Assembly (NCBI RefSeq): GCF_036320965.1
Contig: NC_092262.1
Span: 10,439,072 to 10,503,071, forward strand
DNA length: 64,000 bases
Source of the DNA: Panulirus ornatus
Taxonomy: Eukaryota; Arthropoda; Malacostraca; Decapoda; Palinuridae
Direction: 5' to 3'
Both the position numbers and the translations under genes were made by a program. A model generated the notes under the pieces. The model was not told the origin of the DNA. It saw nothing but the letters and a program-made list of their open reading frames with translations, and searched no databases. Below, piece after piece: positions 28,001 through 40,000 of the stretch. The stretch's first letter is position 1, and every line of letters starts with the position of its first letter.

Positions 28001-31000
28001 CTTCCCTAAACCTATATTTGTTTAATAACATGTTTCAGTATATCATCAATCAACCATCCTATGTTTATTATCTCTACATTATTAAGCATTATTTCAGGCA
28101 TTGCATTGACCAAACTATGTGTGTTACAAGTTCTTATGATATCTTTTTTCATTCAGTTAACCTTTATGATGCTACACACCACAATGTAGGGCCCTGCTTT
28201 GCACCACAATCACTTCCCATGAGAATAATTGCTCCCTCACCCCACCCATGGAGGTAAATAATAGTGAAGGTACAATAATACAGAAAATGAATAATAATGT
28301 GTAACACTGTGTACTACCCTGGAGAGTTGTATTCAACTATCATGCCAAGTTAATTTGGGCTGCTTGTACCAAAACAGGTTTTAACCCATATACTCATGCT
28401 GTGTTTGTTTTTCACACAGTATACATGCATACTATACTTTCAAAAAATAAAATAAAAGTTATGTTCTTTTGTAACACACCAGTACTTGAAAAAAAGAAAA
28501 TGGTACAGGAAGGAGTTAAAATTAAAAGACCTTTCATGCTTAAGAAACAAATTTTACACTGAAGACACTGAACTTCTACTACTCTATTGTTCTGCACTCA
28601 CCCCACAAAATCAAACTCTACTACTCTATTGTTTTTTGCTCACCCCACAAAATCAAACACTTATCTCTGTATTTCTTGACTTGTGGTCTTCCCTGATAGA
28701 TGTGGCTGGCTTCATACATGCTGTGAAAGCCACAGAGTAGAAGGTCCTAGGACAGGAAGACAAGGTGGTAAGGTAATGCATACAGTAATACTAATGTACG
28801 AGTTACCAACCTGATCCAAACGACCATACAGTTCGACCATCAGCCTGACAAAGCAAGTGTATGAGCACTCCCACAGACCACCTGACCCACACCAGATATG
28901 TCACGGACAAGTGTTGGCACATTGCGACTTGTACTATCTCCATGACCTAAGAAGAAATATCATCGATTAATTTCAAGAAAACTGGTAACTAACTGAACAT
29001 CTGGTGGTCAATTAAAGACCTACTATCACCTAGAGCTGCTCATCCTCCTCCTCTCTTCCTGCTCACACCCAGTACAAACACTCTGAAGCTCCCTTAACAT
29101 TTGATTCAGCAGTTCCATGGCAAAATATACAGCATATACTGCATACACTCTGACCTACAGCTGAAGTTCGTTGCAGAATACATAGCCACTCCTACAAACA
29201 GTTTGATTAACAGATGATGTTCATGATGGAATTATACTACATGCACTAGTGTCGTAACAAAAAGAGGAAAAACTGTATTACTTACCAAGTCTGCCATAGT
29301 CTCCTTCTCCCCATGTATAAAGCTCTCCTTCTTGGGTTACACAAGCAGAGTGACGATATCCTGCTGACACCCAGCGTACTACCTTGCCAGTCAGAGGTCC
29401 AGCAACAATCCTTGGATATTTCTGGGTCACATTGTTTCCATGACCTAACTTTCCATAGTCACCTTGGGATAAATATAAATTTCATTTTATATATTTTGCA
29501 GGCCAAATTTTTCAATGAATAACATAGGGCAAAAATCTCTATCTAGAGAAAATACATGAATTATCTATCCTTTTATGCATATGCCATGTTGGATGTGGTG
29601 GAAACGAAATGTTTGAGGACAACATGTGGTGTGAGGTGGTTTGATCAAGTAATAAAAACGTTAGAGAAGTGCGGAAATAAAAATGAGTGTGGTTGAGAGA
29701 GTTGACAAGGATGTGCTGAAATGGTCTGGACATACAGAGAATGAATGAGGGAAGGTTGACAAAGGATGTGCATATCAAAAATGGAGGGAACAAAGAGAAT
29801 AGGGAAACCAAATTTGGAAATGTAAGGATGGAGTGAAAAAGATTTTGAACCATCAGGGCCTGAACTTGCAGGAGGGAGAAAGGCATGCACAGGATAGAGT
29901 GAATTGGGAGTGATGTGTTATACAGGGGTTGAAGTGCTCTCAATGAATTGAACCTGGCGACACCATGGAAAAGCCTTTGGGGCCTGGTTGTGAATAGGGA
30001 ACTGTTGTTTCAGTGCATTACATATGACAGCTAGAGAATGGATGTAAGTGAATGAAGCCTTTATTTGCCTGTTCTTGGTGCTACTTTGCTAACATAGGAA
30101 ATGGCAGTTAAGTATGGAAAAGAAAAAATATGTATATGGTGTAAAAGAGATGGCCATAATCAGAGCATTCAGTCGCCTGTGCCATCTGAGCTAATATGGG
30201 AAAAAATACATAGACACATACACAATCCCTTCTTTCACAACCTTACATTTAAACAGTCCTTACTAACCTACAAAAAATAACGACACTATTCTTTCACATC
30301 CTTTGTTTTAACATAACCATACCCTGTCAGCATTTAACCTTCGTTATCAATAAGTCATTCTAAAATTTAAACAAAGTAAATAATTATCATTACAGATAGT
30401 ATAATTACCATCTCCCCAAGTGTACACCTGGCCAGTTGTTGATAATGCAATTGTATGTCCATCACTTCCCTTTGATGAAGAGACTCGCCTCACTCTGGTG
30501 TCAAGATTTAGTCTTCTTGGTGAGGCTTGGTTATTAGAGTCTCCGAGACCCAAGCGACCATAACTCCCTTTACCACATGCACTTATTCCTCCATCTTTAT
30601 GGACCACAAAAGTACAATACTGACCAGCCTCAACCTAGAAAAGGAGCAAAGAAACAAAGGAAGATGAAAAATTAATTACTTTTAATGCAGGCTAGTCTAC
30701 TGTAAACATATCTAATAACAAATCTGAAGGCTAGTCTTCTGTAAACATATGTGATAACAATCTGATTATAAACAGATTCTGTGTCTAAAGTTCACATGAC
30801 TGAAATAGATTATAAAGAAGTGAGGTTTATAATAACATCATAGGTATAACTCATATTCTAAATTAATTACAAAATGATCCTCAAAGCTTATGTATCCATT
30901 TTGACATGTGAGTGAGAAGCCAAAACTCAGTGTACAGTAATACAAAACCTTGAATTGATAGGATAATGAGAAAAAGTTCTGCCAAATGTCTCAACATTTA

Positions 31001-34000
31001 CTCTAGCATCATGAGGAACCCAAATAAATGGCCTACTGAGCTGTTCAGTGAAAACTGGCATGAGTGTGTGTACTGATGCTGGATAGATGAAAATAGGTTT
31101 TAAAACTTAAGAGAACTGAGCTCTGAAAATTTAATTAAATGGTTCCCATGATCAAAGTTTAGCAAAAGATTCAAAACAAAAAATCAAGAAAAAACCTAAG
31201 TTACCCAAATTCTTTCCCGTAAAGACATTCACATTATAAGTACCACACACACTCATCTTATCAGTGCTTGTTGACTATTGCCGACTCATACATCTTCATC
31301 TCTGTCACCACCAATGTATTACTTATATACAAAGAACCCTTCCCTGTCTTGAAAATTTAACATCTACCAAATCACCCCCAAAGACTATTACTAATTAGCC
31401 ATTACATAATTGACATGTTAAGAGGGTACCTGAAACATGAGAATTCTTTCACAGCACTAATTGTAGTTGCATGCAACATAAGGCATCTCTACATACCAAT
31501 AAAAGAACACCTTCCATTTCAAATGACAGTAGGAAAAAGAAACCCATACAGTCTTTACAGGGTAAGACACTATTTCGTGTGTAAATGATAAAAGGATATT
31601 ATTTTATTCATATCTGTCAATGAAACCAGCACATGTCACTCAAACCCTGTGGAGCAAAACCATGCTTCAAGGCTAAGTTACATACCTGCTGCACACCACT
31701 GAAGGCATGAGTTAACTTTGGAGAAAGGATCTTGTCTTGTGTGCCTTCTGCCAGCTGGTGTGAGGAATTGCTTCCCCAAACATACACATCACATGATTCA
31801 TTGCTCTCTGTCACTTCCTCACAAGAATCTCCAATGCATGTACGAGCATATTCACCTGAAAAATGGGACATCAGTCAACACCAGATATAATTTAAGTTTT
31901 CTTTCATTAGCCTAAGTTCTACTTCGAACTAAATATTGACAATTCTGCCATACTAATGAGATATCAAATTAATAAATCACCTTTTTACCAAAAACTCAAA
32001 GTTTAACATTATAGCCAACAAGACTGTCATTTGAACTACTGTTTGGTCTTCCATAAACTTCCAGTGCTTTCTGCTACTTTAATCCTAACTCAAAAAATTC
32101 AGTCAGTCTCATCAACATGTAAAATAAATGACTTCTATAAAACACACCCTTGTATTACCTGAAATTTTATCTTAAACCAGTTGCACAATGAACATTCACT
32201 TTTAAAACATAACCTTCCACATGCCTGCACATGTTAAAGAAACAAGGTGGGTGCACTGTATGCAGAGGAGAGGGATATTTAGTTATATACGTAAAAAAAA
32301 AAGAAAAAAGTGAAAAACTTTTACTTCTTACATAAAATATCAGATCTCAGCCCCATTTAGGACAACAATAATATGGAAACATCCCAACATTATTTCATTT
32401 TACTTATCTGTCCCTAAAGGCAGTATCACTTTGTCCCAATCACTGATTGCTAAGACCTAACATGCTGCCAAACAGTAACAATGAATCCAAAGCTTCAGTG
32501 TATCCATGTGAATGCCAAAAGTGCATTCATGTGAAATGCCAAACTATACAGCACAAAGTACCAATCTACAAGTACATGGGAAGAGATTATTGCCATCAGG
32601 CAGTGCTAGCATGTAGCACTACTTGCAAGTCCTGCTTGATGAACAGTGCTTTTGTTCTCTGCAGCTGTGTATATATGCACACTACATGACTATGATAATT
32701 ATTTCATCTGGAACTCTTCTTAGCCATTTATCCAGGTTTCATTTAAAGTTTACTGTGCTTATTCCACACACTATTTTATTTCACCTGGACATACTAAATG
32801 ATGCTACTTACAAGCCAAGAGAGAGAGCTTCTCCATAAGGATGAGAGCAGCGTGGTAAAGTGGCACAGTCCTATCTAGACTTGAGACACCAGGCACTCCA
32901 CTCATAAGGCATTCTCCACTCTGGGCAAGAGAGTTCATCACCTCTTGAAGACAATTGCTGCTAATGCAGGTCCTGCCAATAGAATAGAATTGAAACACCT
33001 ACCATCTATTAACTTTAATAAGCATTTTCCCATATTCAGAGATGGGTGATATGTACAAAATCTTTCTACCACAATGTCAATACTTTCTGGTATTCCATAA
33101 CAAAATAATCATACAAAATCCCAAATACTGGTTTGCATATGATATACAATAAGCTTTCACCACTTCCTTGCATCACAGAAAAAAATATATAAAAAGAATA
33201 AGGGTAGTTGAATCTGTACACACCCATTCTGTATCCATTATGTATAAAGTACTGAAGTCACACCCTACCATCCACAGCCAAGCTTCAGAGACCATTCCAT
33301 GTTTCAAATACACATCCTCATTCATACAAGACCAGGGCTTGTTTGCTAAGATGGAGATTTTAGAGAAAGTCATATACACAAAAGTTTAAAGTTCAGCACT
33401 AATAGATCTACTTGAAAAGTGGGTGGCACCAAATTCAGAAAGATTGGTAAAGCAGGAGGCTGACAAATGTAAATCACTGATTGTTTTTGGTCTGGATGAT
33501 CTTACATTAGAGAAGGAAGACAGGGTAAAGAAAGAGGGAATGCCCATTAAAATGTTACTGAAGTCCAGGATTGCTATATGCTGTTGAGGTGATAAGGAAA
33601 GGAGAATTGATGGTTATAATCAAGGTATAAAGAAGCAACCAGTTATATTTACATTTGACTTTGAGTCACCTAGCCAAGAGGTATCTAAGCAAGCTAAGAA
33701 ACTTAAAGAAAATGTGGAATTCAGTTCAGTATTCATCAAATGTGAGAGATTAAGAGATGGAGAAAAACAGAGAATACAGTCAAAAGGCAGAAAAGTGAAG
33801 ATGCCGAAGGCAAAAGGATGGAAGCCCTACCAGCACTACTGAGATGTAATAAGTTTCAGAGGATGGTTTAGTCCAACTGAATGTAATTCATACAAATGTT
33901 GATAGATTAGTAGTTTATGGCAAAGATCTGGAATTCAGGGATCCTTTAAGGGAAAATGCACTTGATGTTGTTGTTGTGGAAACAAAGTTTTTAAAGACAT

Positions 34001-37000
34001 ACCTTACCTGTTCTGTCCAGAAGGGTAAGTAATAGCAAGGAAAGAGAAAGTAAAGGAGGGGGTTGAATTGACCCTCTTGCTGAGATAAGGCCATAAGTTT
34101 CAGTAAATGGTGGATGATAGGTCATTCAGACAATACATAATGGAAAGTGTACCTGTAGGAAAGAAAGACATCGTGGAGTTATTAAATAATCTTTCGAAGA
34201 ATTTCAACAGTCGAGAAATATAAAGTGATAACGATACAAAAGAATCAGAATAGTACAAGAAGCAGTAAAACACACACTTCTCATACTAGGTGTTGGAGAG
34301 ATTTAGCTTGATGTCAGGTAAATTAACATGCAGAGTATATTAATGCCAGTTTATTCCAACAAACATGAAATATGATGTGTAAAAAAATATAGTAAATAAA
34401 AATGCTCCAATCCTCAAGGGAAGTTCCCTCTAAGCAGTGGCCATGAGAGAGAAACCAGTATCATGTTGTACGATATTAATATAATAATACAATACTGTAC
34501 TACACAAAAATGAAATATTTATTTTCTTTATTGATTATACTTTGTTACTGTCTCCCGCATCAGCGAGGTAGCATAAGGAAACAGATGAAAGAATTGCCCA
34601 ACCCACCCACATACACATGTATATGCATACACGTCAACACACGCACATATACATACCTATACATCTCAACATATACATATATACACACACACAGACCTAA
34701 CATATATACACATGTACATAATTCATACTGTCTGCCCTTATTCATTCCCGTCGCCACCCCGCCACATATGAAATGACAACCCCCTCCCCCCCGCATGTGT
34801 GCAAGGTATCATACCACTTAAAAGTTATATCATAAAAAAAAGATGAATAATCTCAGTACACATCAGTACAGTATTGTCCAGTTCCCTCCTGTACACAGAG
34901 ATGGCAGTAAATTCAATGTGGCATTCATTTCAAACTCTTGAGGGGTGTTATTGAACACCACCCTAGTGGTTAAGTTTTTTTTGCCACCATGGGAATATTC
35001 AAACACAGCATTTAATGTTATTGGAAATTCATTTGACTACAGTGGAACAACAAGGCACACACCCAAGAGTGAGTTTGTGACTGTCATCACACAGTACAGG
35101 GTGTATAATTTTTTTCTATTTGCTTTTTCAATGTTTCATTAATGTTTTGGTGTGTTATATATTTTCTAAGGGTTCTGAACTTTGCCTTGCACTGCAAGGG
35201 AAAGGCTAAAGATAAACCCATAAAGTTTAGGGAAGCATGGAGAATAACTTAAAAAGATATTTAGAGGAATCTTTTACACAATATAAAAGAAGTTCATTAA
35301 GATAAAAAGCTTTCATTTCTCTTATAATGAAATAGACAAAGTAAGACTTCTTTACCCATCACTGGAGTCTTCAGCAGCTGTGGTAGCTGCACTCAAGGCC
35401 ATGTGTACCCATTCCAGCAAATACCGCAAAGATCCTCTCTGAAGGCTTAACCCTAGCAATAATTCTGCACTCAGTTTACGACCTGGAAAAAAATTATTTA
35501 AAGGTAAAATGTTTCTTTTACTAGGGAAACAAACAAAGCACTGAAAAACATATCTGTACTTAATATGAGGAGTAATGGTTCCTGTCCTCATGTCATTTCC
35601 CAACTGGTGTTTGATTTTTTCACATATCCATATATGTCTCTACCAGCCTACAACTACAGCTGGAAAAAATATCACACAGCTCTGTCAGCCAAAGATCATC
35701 AAAGAGAGTTAACATACATCGTCTTGGTAGTATGCCATATTTACACACTCATTACTGCAGTCATCTAGAATATAAGAAACAGTTTCTCTTGCATTAATGT
35801 TTGCAAGTTTGATGACAATAAGACTTTTTTATTTATTCATGTAAATATAGGTCTGTGTAAATGATACATAAAGTCATATCGAAAATGATGAGTGGAAAAA
35901 GAAATTCTCTGAGAAAGTAAATAATCAAAGAGTAGTATAAATTCCCAGGTGTTGGCTTGGTCTAGTACTCAATACTGGGAAGAACAGGTGTGGGTGACAT
36001 GTCTAACAGCTCTCGTTACATGGGGAAGATGCGGAAGTGTCGTTTCTTTCTATTTAATCATGGTTTCGAACTCTACACTTATTTCATAAGCAGGCATAAC
36101 ACTGGTGATGAATAACATGACTGTATTTAGAAACACTAAAATGCACATATTAAAGATATGTGGGGAGGGTATGAGGCTGGAAACTGGAGGTGCTGCTTCT
36201 TTCTTTCTCATTTCAAACACAGGCTCAGTGACTTTTGGCTTTGTCACTAGGAATATTGTCTCATTAAAAGAACCTCTCACTCCAAAGGAGTCCATCATTT
36301 CCCAGCTACTGGAAGTAGTGCAGCCTTAGGCTACAGGAGCCTCTGGAAGGGAAGTCCTAGGTAACACCAGGACCTTTTCTTAAGAAGGAATTCAGGTGGA
36401 ATTATGAAGAAATAAAAGATTTCTGTCTTCCAAGTAAAAGAAATAACCAGAGTCTGGAGTCTTGAGATCAAATATCACATGCTATGAAACTTAATGTATC
36501 CTACATCAAATTTATCACATACAGAAACTAAATTGTGATGAAGATGCACATACATATCAATATCACTTTATGTGGAAGTAAAATCAGTCTAGTAAAGTGC
36601 TAACATTCTAATGAATACATCAAGCTGGAATTATCTTTTTAATCTATGATATATTATAATTTCTGTGAGCCAGAGTTATTGGACAGATGAAAATGAATCT
36701 TACTACTGACAAGTAAACAAACCTGTTGGGTCTGCAGGAGATGAAGGCTTTGTAGTTTCTCCAAGGAAGGTGGTCAGCTGTGAGAGGGATGCGAGACCCA
36801 CACGAGGCAGTTTAGACTCAACTGCCAACGATAAAGGGGGCAGTGCTTGGACCACTGACACAGCTGTTCCCAAAACCTCTGAGCACAGAGTAGCACCACC
36901 TTAAGAAAAAATAAGTACATTTATAAATTACAATGACTCAATTCCACTCACATCAATGTGCACAAGGCTTGGAAACACAATGCAATAACAAGATCTCTGT

Positions 37001-40000
37001 AAAACAACCTTTCCATCCTGAACAGTAGAGTATGGGTTCAATTTACCCAGTGCCTGTCAGTCTCCTACAGTAAATAATCGGAGGACATTATACATTTTGA
37101 ATAACTGATGATAACAGTGTTGCAGCACTCATGAAATGCATGTCTAGTTTTTGATGATAATATAATGCTGTGTTATTAGTTAAAACACAGAAAAAGTTTT
37201 GTAGAATGGAAGGCTTATTTGATGAAGTATGTATAAAGAGAATGCTGAAACAGAATGCAAATAAAAGTAAGATGCTAGTTTTTGAAGAGAGCTCAGTTTT
37301 GTTTGAGTTTAAATACTTGGGAGTAAAGTTTAGTAAAGATCTGACCCACATGTCTTCTATTACTCCTGAAACCAGATAATTCCTTCGCAGTCTGATGCTC
37401 TGTGCAAGCCTCAACCCTCTCAATCACTATTCTCTAATACAGTTTACAGTGTACACTTAACAAACTTACACCTCCGTAATTAAAACATTCATCTTTGTTC
37501 TTGTCACTTTACTATATTACTGTACAAGCAGCCAGTGATTCCTCAACAGAAAAGGGGTTAGTGGGTTATATCCCTTCAAATATCATTGAGAATATCTCAA
37601 GGTCACAGGACAGATGACAGAGGAGAGAAATATTAACTACTATGCTGGGACTTACTATCGTTCATCCATCCCAGCCTAAGGATCGAGAAGAGGAGAGACA
37701 GGCCAGTGTGAACACCCAGCTCCACCAAAGCTTCATTCGCTGACAGGGATGCATTGTTGCCTTGAAGTTCCGTTGATGATCCTCGTTCACTTGTCCCTGT
37801 AAGAGCCTAAAAGAAATGGAAGGATAACTTTTTTGTTCCAGTTTTGTCTTATTACCAAAATGGAACTGAAAGTGTTTCTATAAAGATCATGCAATAAACC
37901 TTTGAATTAAAGAACTTCACAATAAGTTGGGAAATTAATTTCCCAACTGTCTGTTTTCTGTTTTCCACCTAAACTGGGCATCATCAGCAACAGACATCTG
38001 AGCCTTCAGGGAAAACTCTCTCTCAGCTCTTTCTTCCCACCCCAAACTTTTGAAAATTAATAAGAGTGCAGAACAGAATTTCCATTCTGTTGGAGTGAAA
38101 ATGCAGTTGAAGAATAGTGGAGGGATGAAAATTGGGGGAAGAACACACAGAATAGTGTATGCAAGGGAGGCATTTCAGGACGGGTAAATAGGGACTCTTT
38201 TATTGGGGGTCTGACAGGAGTTTCCTCAGAGAATGGATATCAGAGATATAGACAGATGGATAGTCAGGAGAATTTGTAGCCCCCTTCTGCCCCTCTTTGT
38301 CATCTTCAACATACAGAAGATACAGTGGTAGCATTCTTTGTACCCTCAAACCCACAGGGTATTTGTAGCAATGAATTTTTCATTTGTCACTGAGAAATAT
38401 AATTTAGATTACTGTGAGCCTTGACCAATATAAGAAAACATATATGAGCAGTAAAATGCATACAACAGTCAGTCATATTTGAACTATTTTCCTTCTCTTA
38501 AAATACATTAATCCTTCCTTTCATGAACTGATATCAACAATTTATTAAGTAGCTAATCACCTATTATTTTGCTAGCATGAAGTGGAAGTGATTTAAGATT
38601 GCTTAATAGTTCATTTATTAAAATACAGGTACTTCTACTACATCCATTCTTGTTTTTTTGCATACACAGGAATAGCTAAGATCTTACTTGGTTCTGCTAC
38701 TAAATCTCCAAGTCAATTCAGTTGATAATCTTTAAGCATTCATTAATAAAGAACAAGTGTTCACTGCTTACTTAACTATAGCCAGACTGTTTTCAACATG
38801 ATATAAAACAGAACCCTGCCTTGTGCAAACAATCTTTTATGAACAGATTATATCAGTGTACTGTATTGTTAATTCAGTGAGTAAAAGTTAATTCTCAGAG
38901 ATTAACCATGTTTCTGAGAATGCAATAAGGTTAGGTTTATCTGTGATAGTATGCGATATCTGCTCATATCTTTTTAAAATAAAGCTACTGGCATTAGTGT
39001 AAATTACGCTAATTTTGCTCTGTAATTTATAACACTGAAATTCAGTTGTCTGAGCCCAGTTTACAAGAAATGGATTATTGGATACAGAGATAAGCACTTC
39101 TCAATACATCATATATATCAATATCTACAATGATATTCAGTTATGCTGAGTACATCATTTTTAGGATTACTCCTATGTTTCATTGACAATTAGAGGGCAA
39201 TAATCCTTTAGCTTAAAGTGGTTAATGGGTTTCTCATCTTCTGAGAAAGTCACCTCCTGTGCATTCCTTTAATTCGTAGCAAACAACTGTGAAAATCATG
39301 AGTCTTTACATGTTAGTAAAAATGCGACATACCCGGTCTCTTTCCCGTGCACCCTGGTGGAAGCTGCGAGACAAAGCATGATATAACCTCTGGAGCACTA
39401 TCAGTCTTTTGTGTAGTAACGCTGAGAATCGGGGTTGTGCAGCAGTAGAACTTGGAAGATAATTTGTATCCATTAGGGTAATATTAATCCAAACACATGC
39501 GAGCCTCAAGTAAAAAAAATCATAACTAAAGGGCATACAGTAAGCTGCTTTTGTACTATTTTTTTCATTGTCTCATAATATTTAGGTATGTTTGATATTT
39601 CATAAGGGTTATTTAGCCAAAATTTGGACTCTGGATCATTGATGCCCTGGACTTGGGAGGAAAGTATGCACTGTGCCTGGTGCTGCACGAGGAATGTTAA
39701 CAACATCCAACAATCTACTTACCGAGCGAGAGCAGCTTGTGATGCCAACAAAGCATTGACATGATTGAGCTGATCTGCTGGTGAAGGAGGCTCTGGTTCA
39801 TAGTCTGGAAGTTGTGGGCCCCCTCGCATTACACAGCCAGGGCCTGCAACCACCACAACTTCCTGCAGGCAGAATAAAACTTAGCTGCAATAAAAAAAGC
39901 CTTTTAAGTTTTTCGTAACACTCTTGTCACTTCATCACATATCATGGATGAGAGGCTATTGAGACCCCACATGATAAAAAAATTAACCATAATGAGAAAA

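Larger units (their letters stand above)
32973..35355 (-). other. HERC1 intron 6
   Basis: Holds a second-family LINE fragment (33420-34060, sense to the plus strand) and a LINE tail (34535-34820, opposite orientation). Confidence 0.8.

Noticed and set aside
28830..28890. A tiny intron that would remove the frame break in HERC1 exon 11
   Set aside because: The only GT...CAG pair in range would delete the conserved [10 protein letters not shown] stretch and be about 40 bases long.
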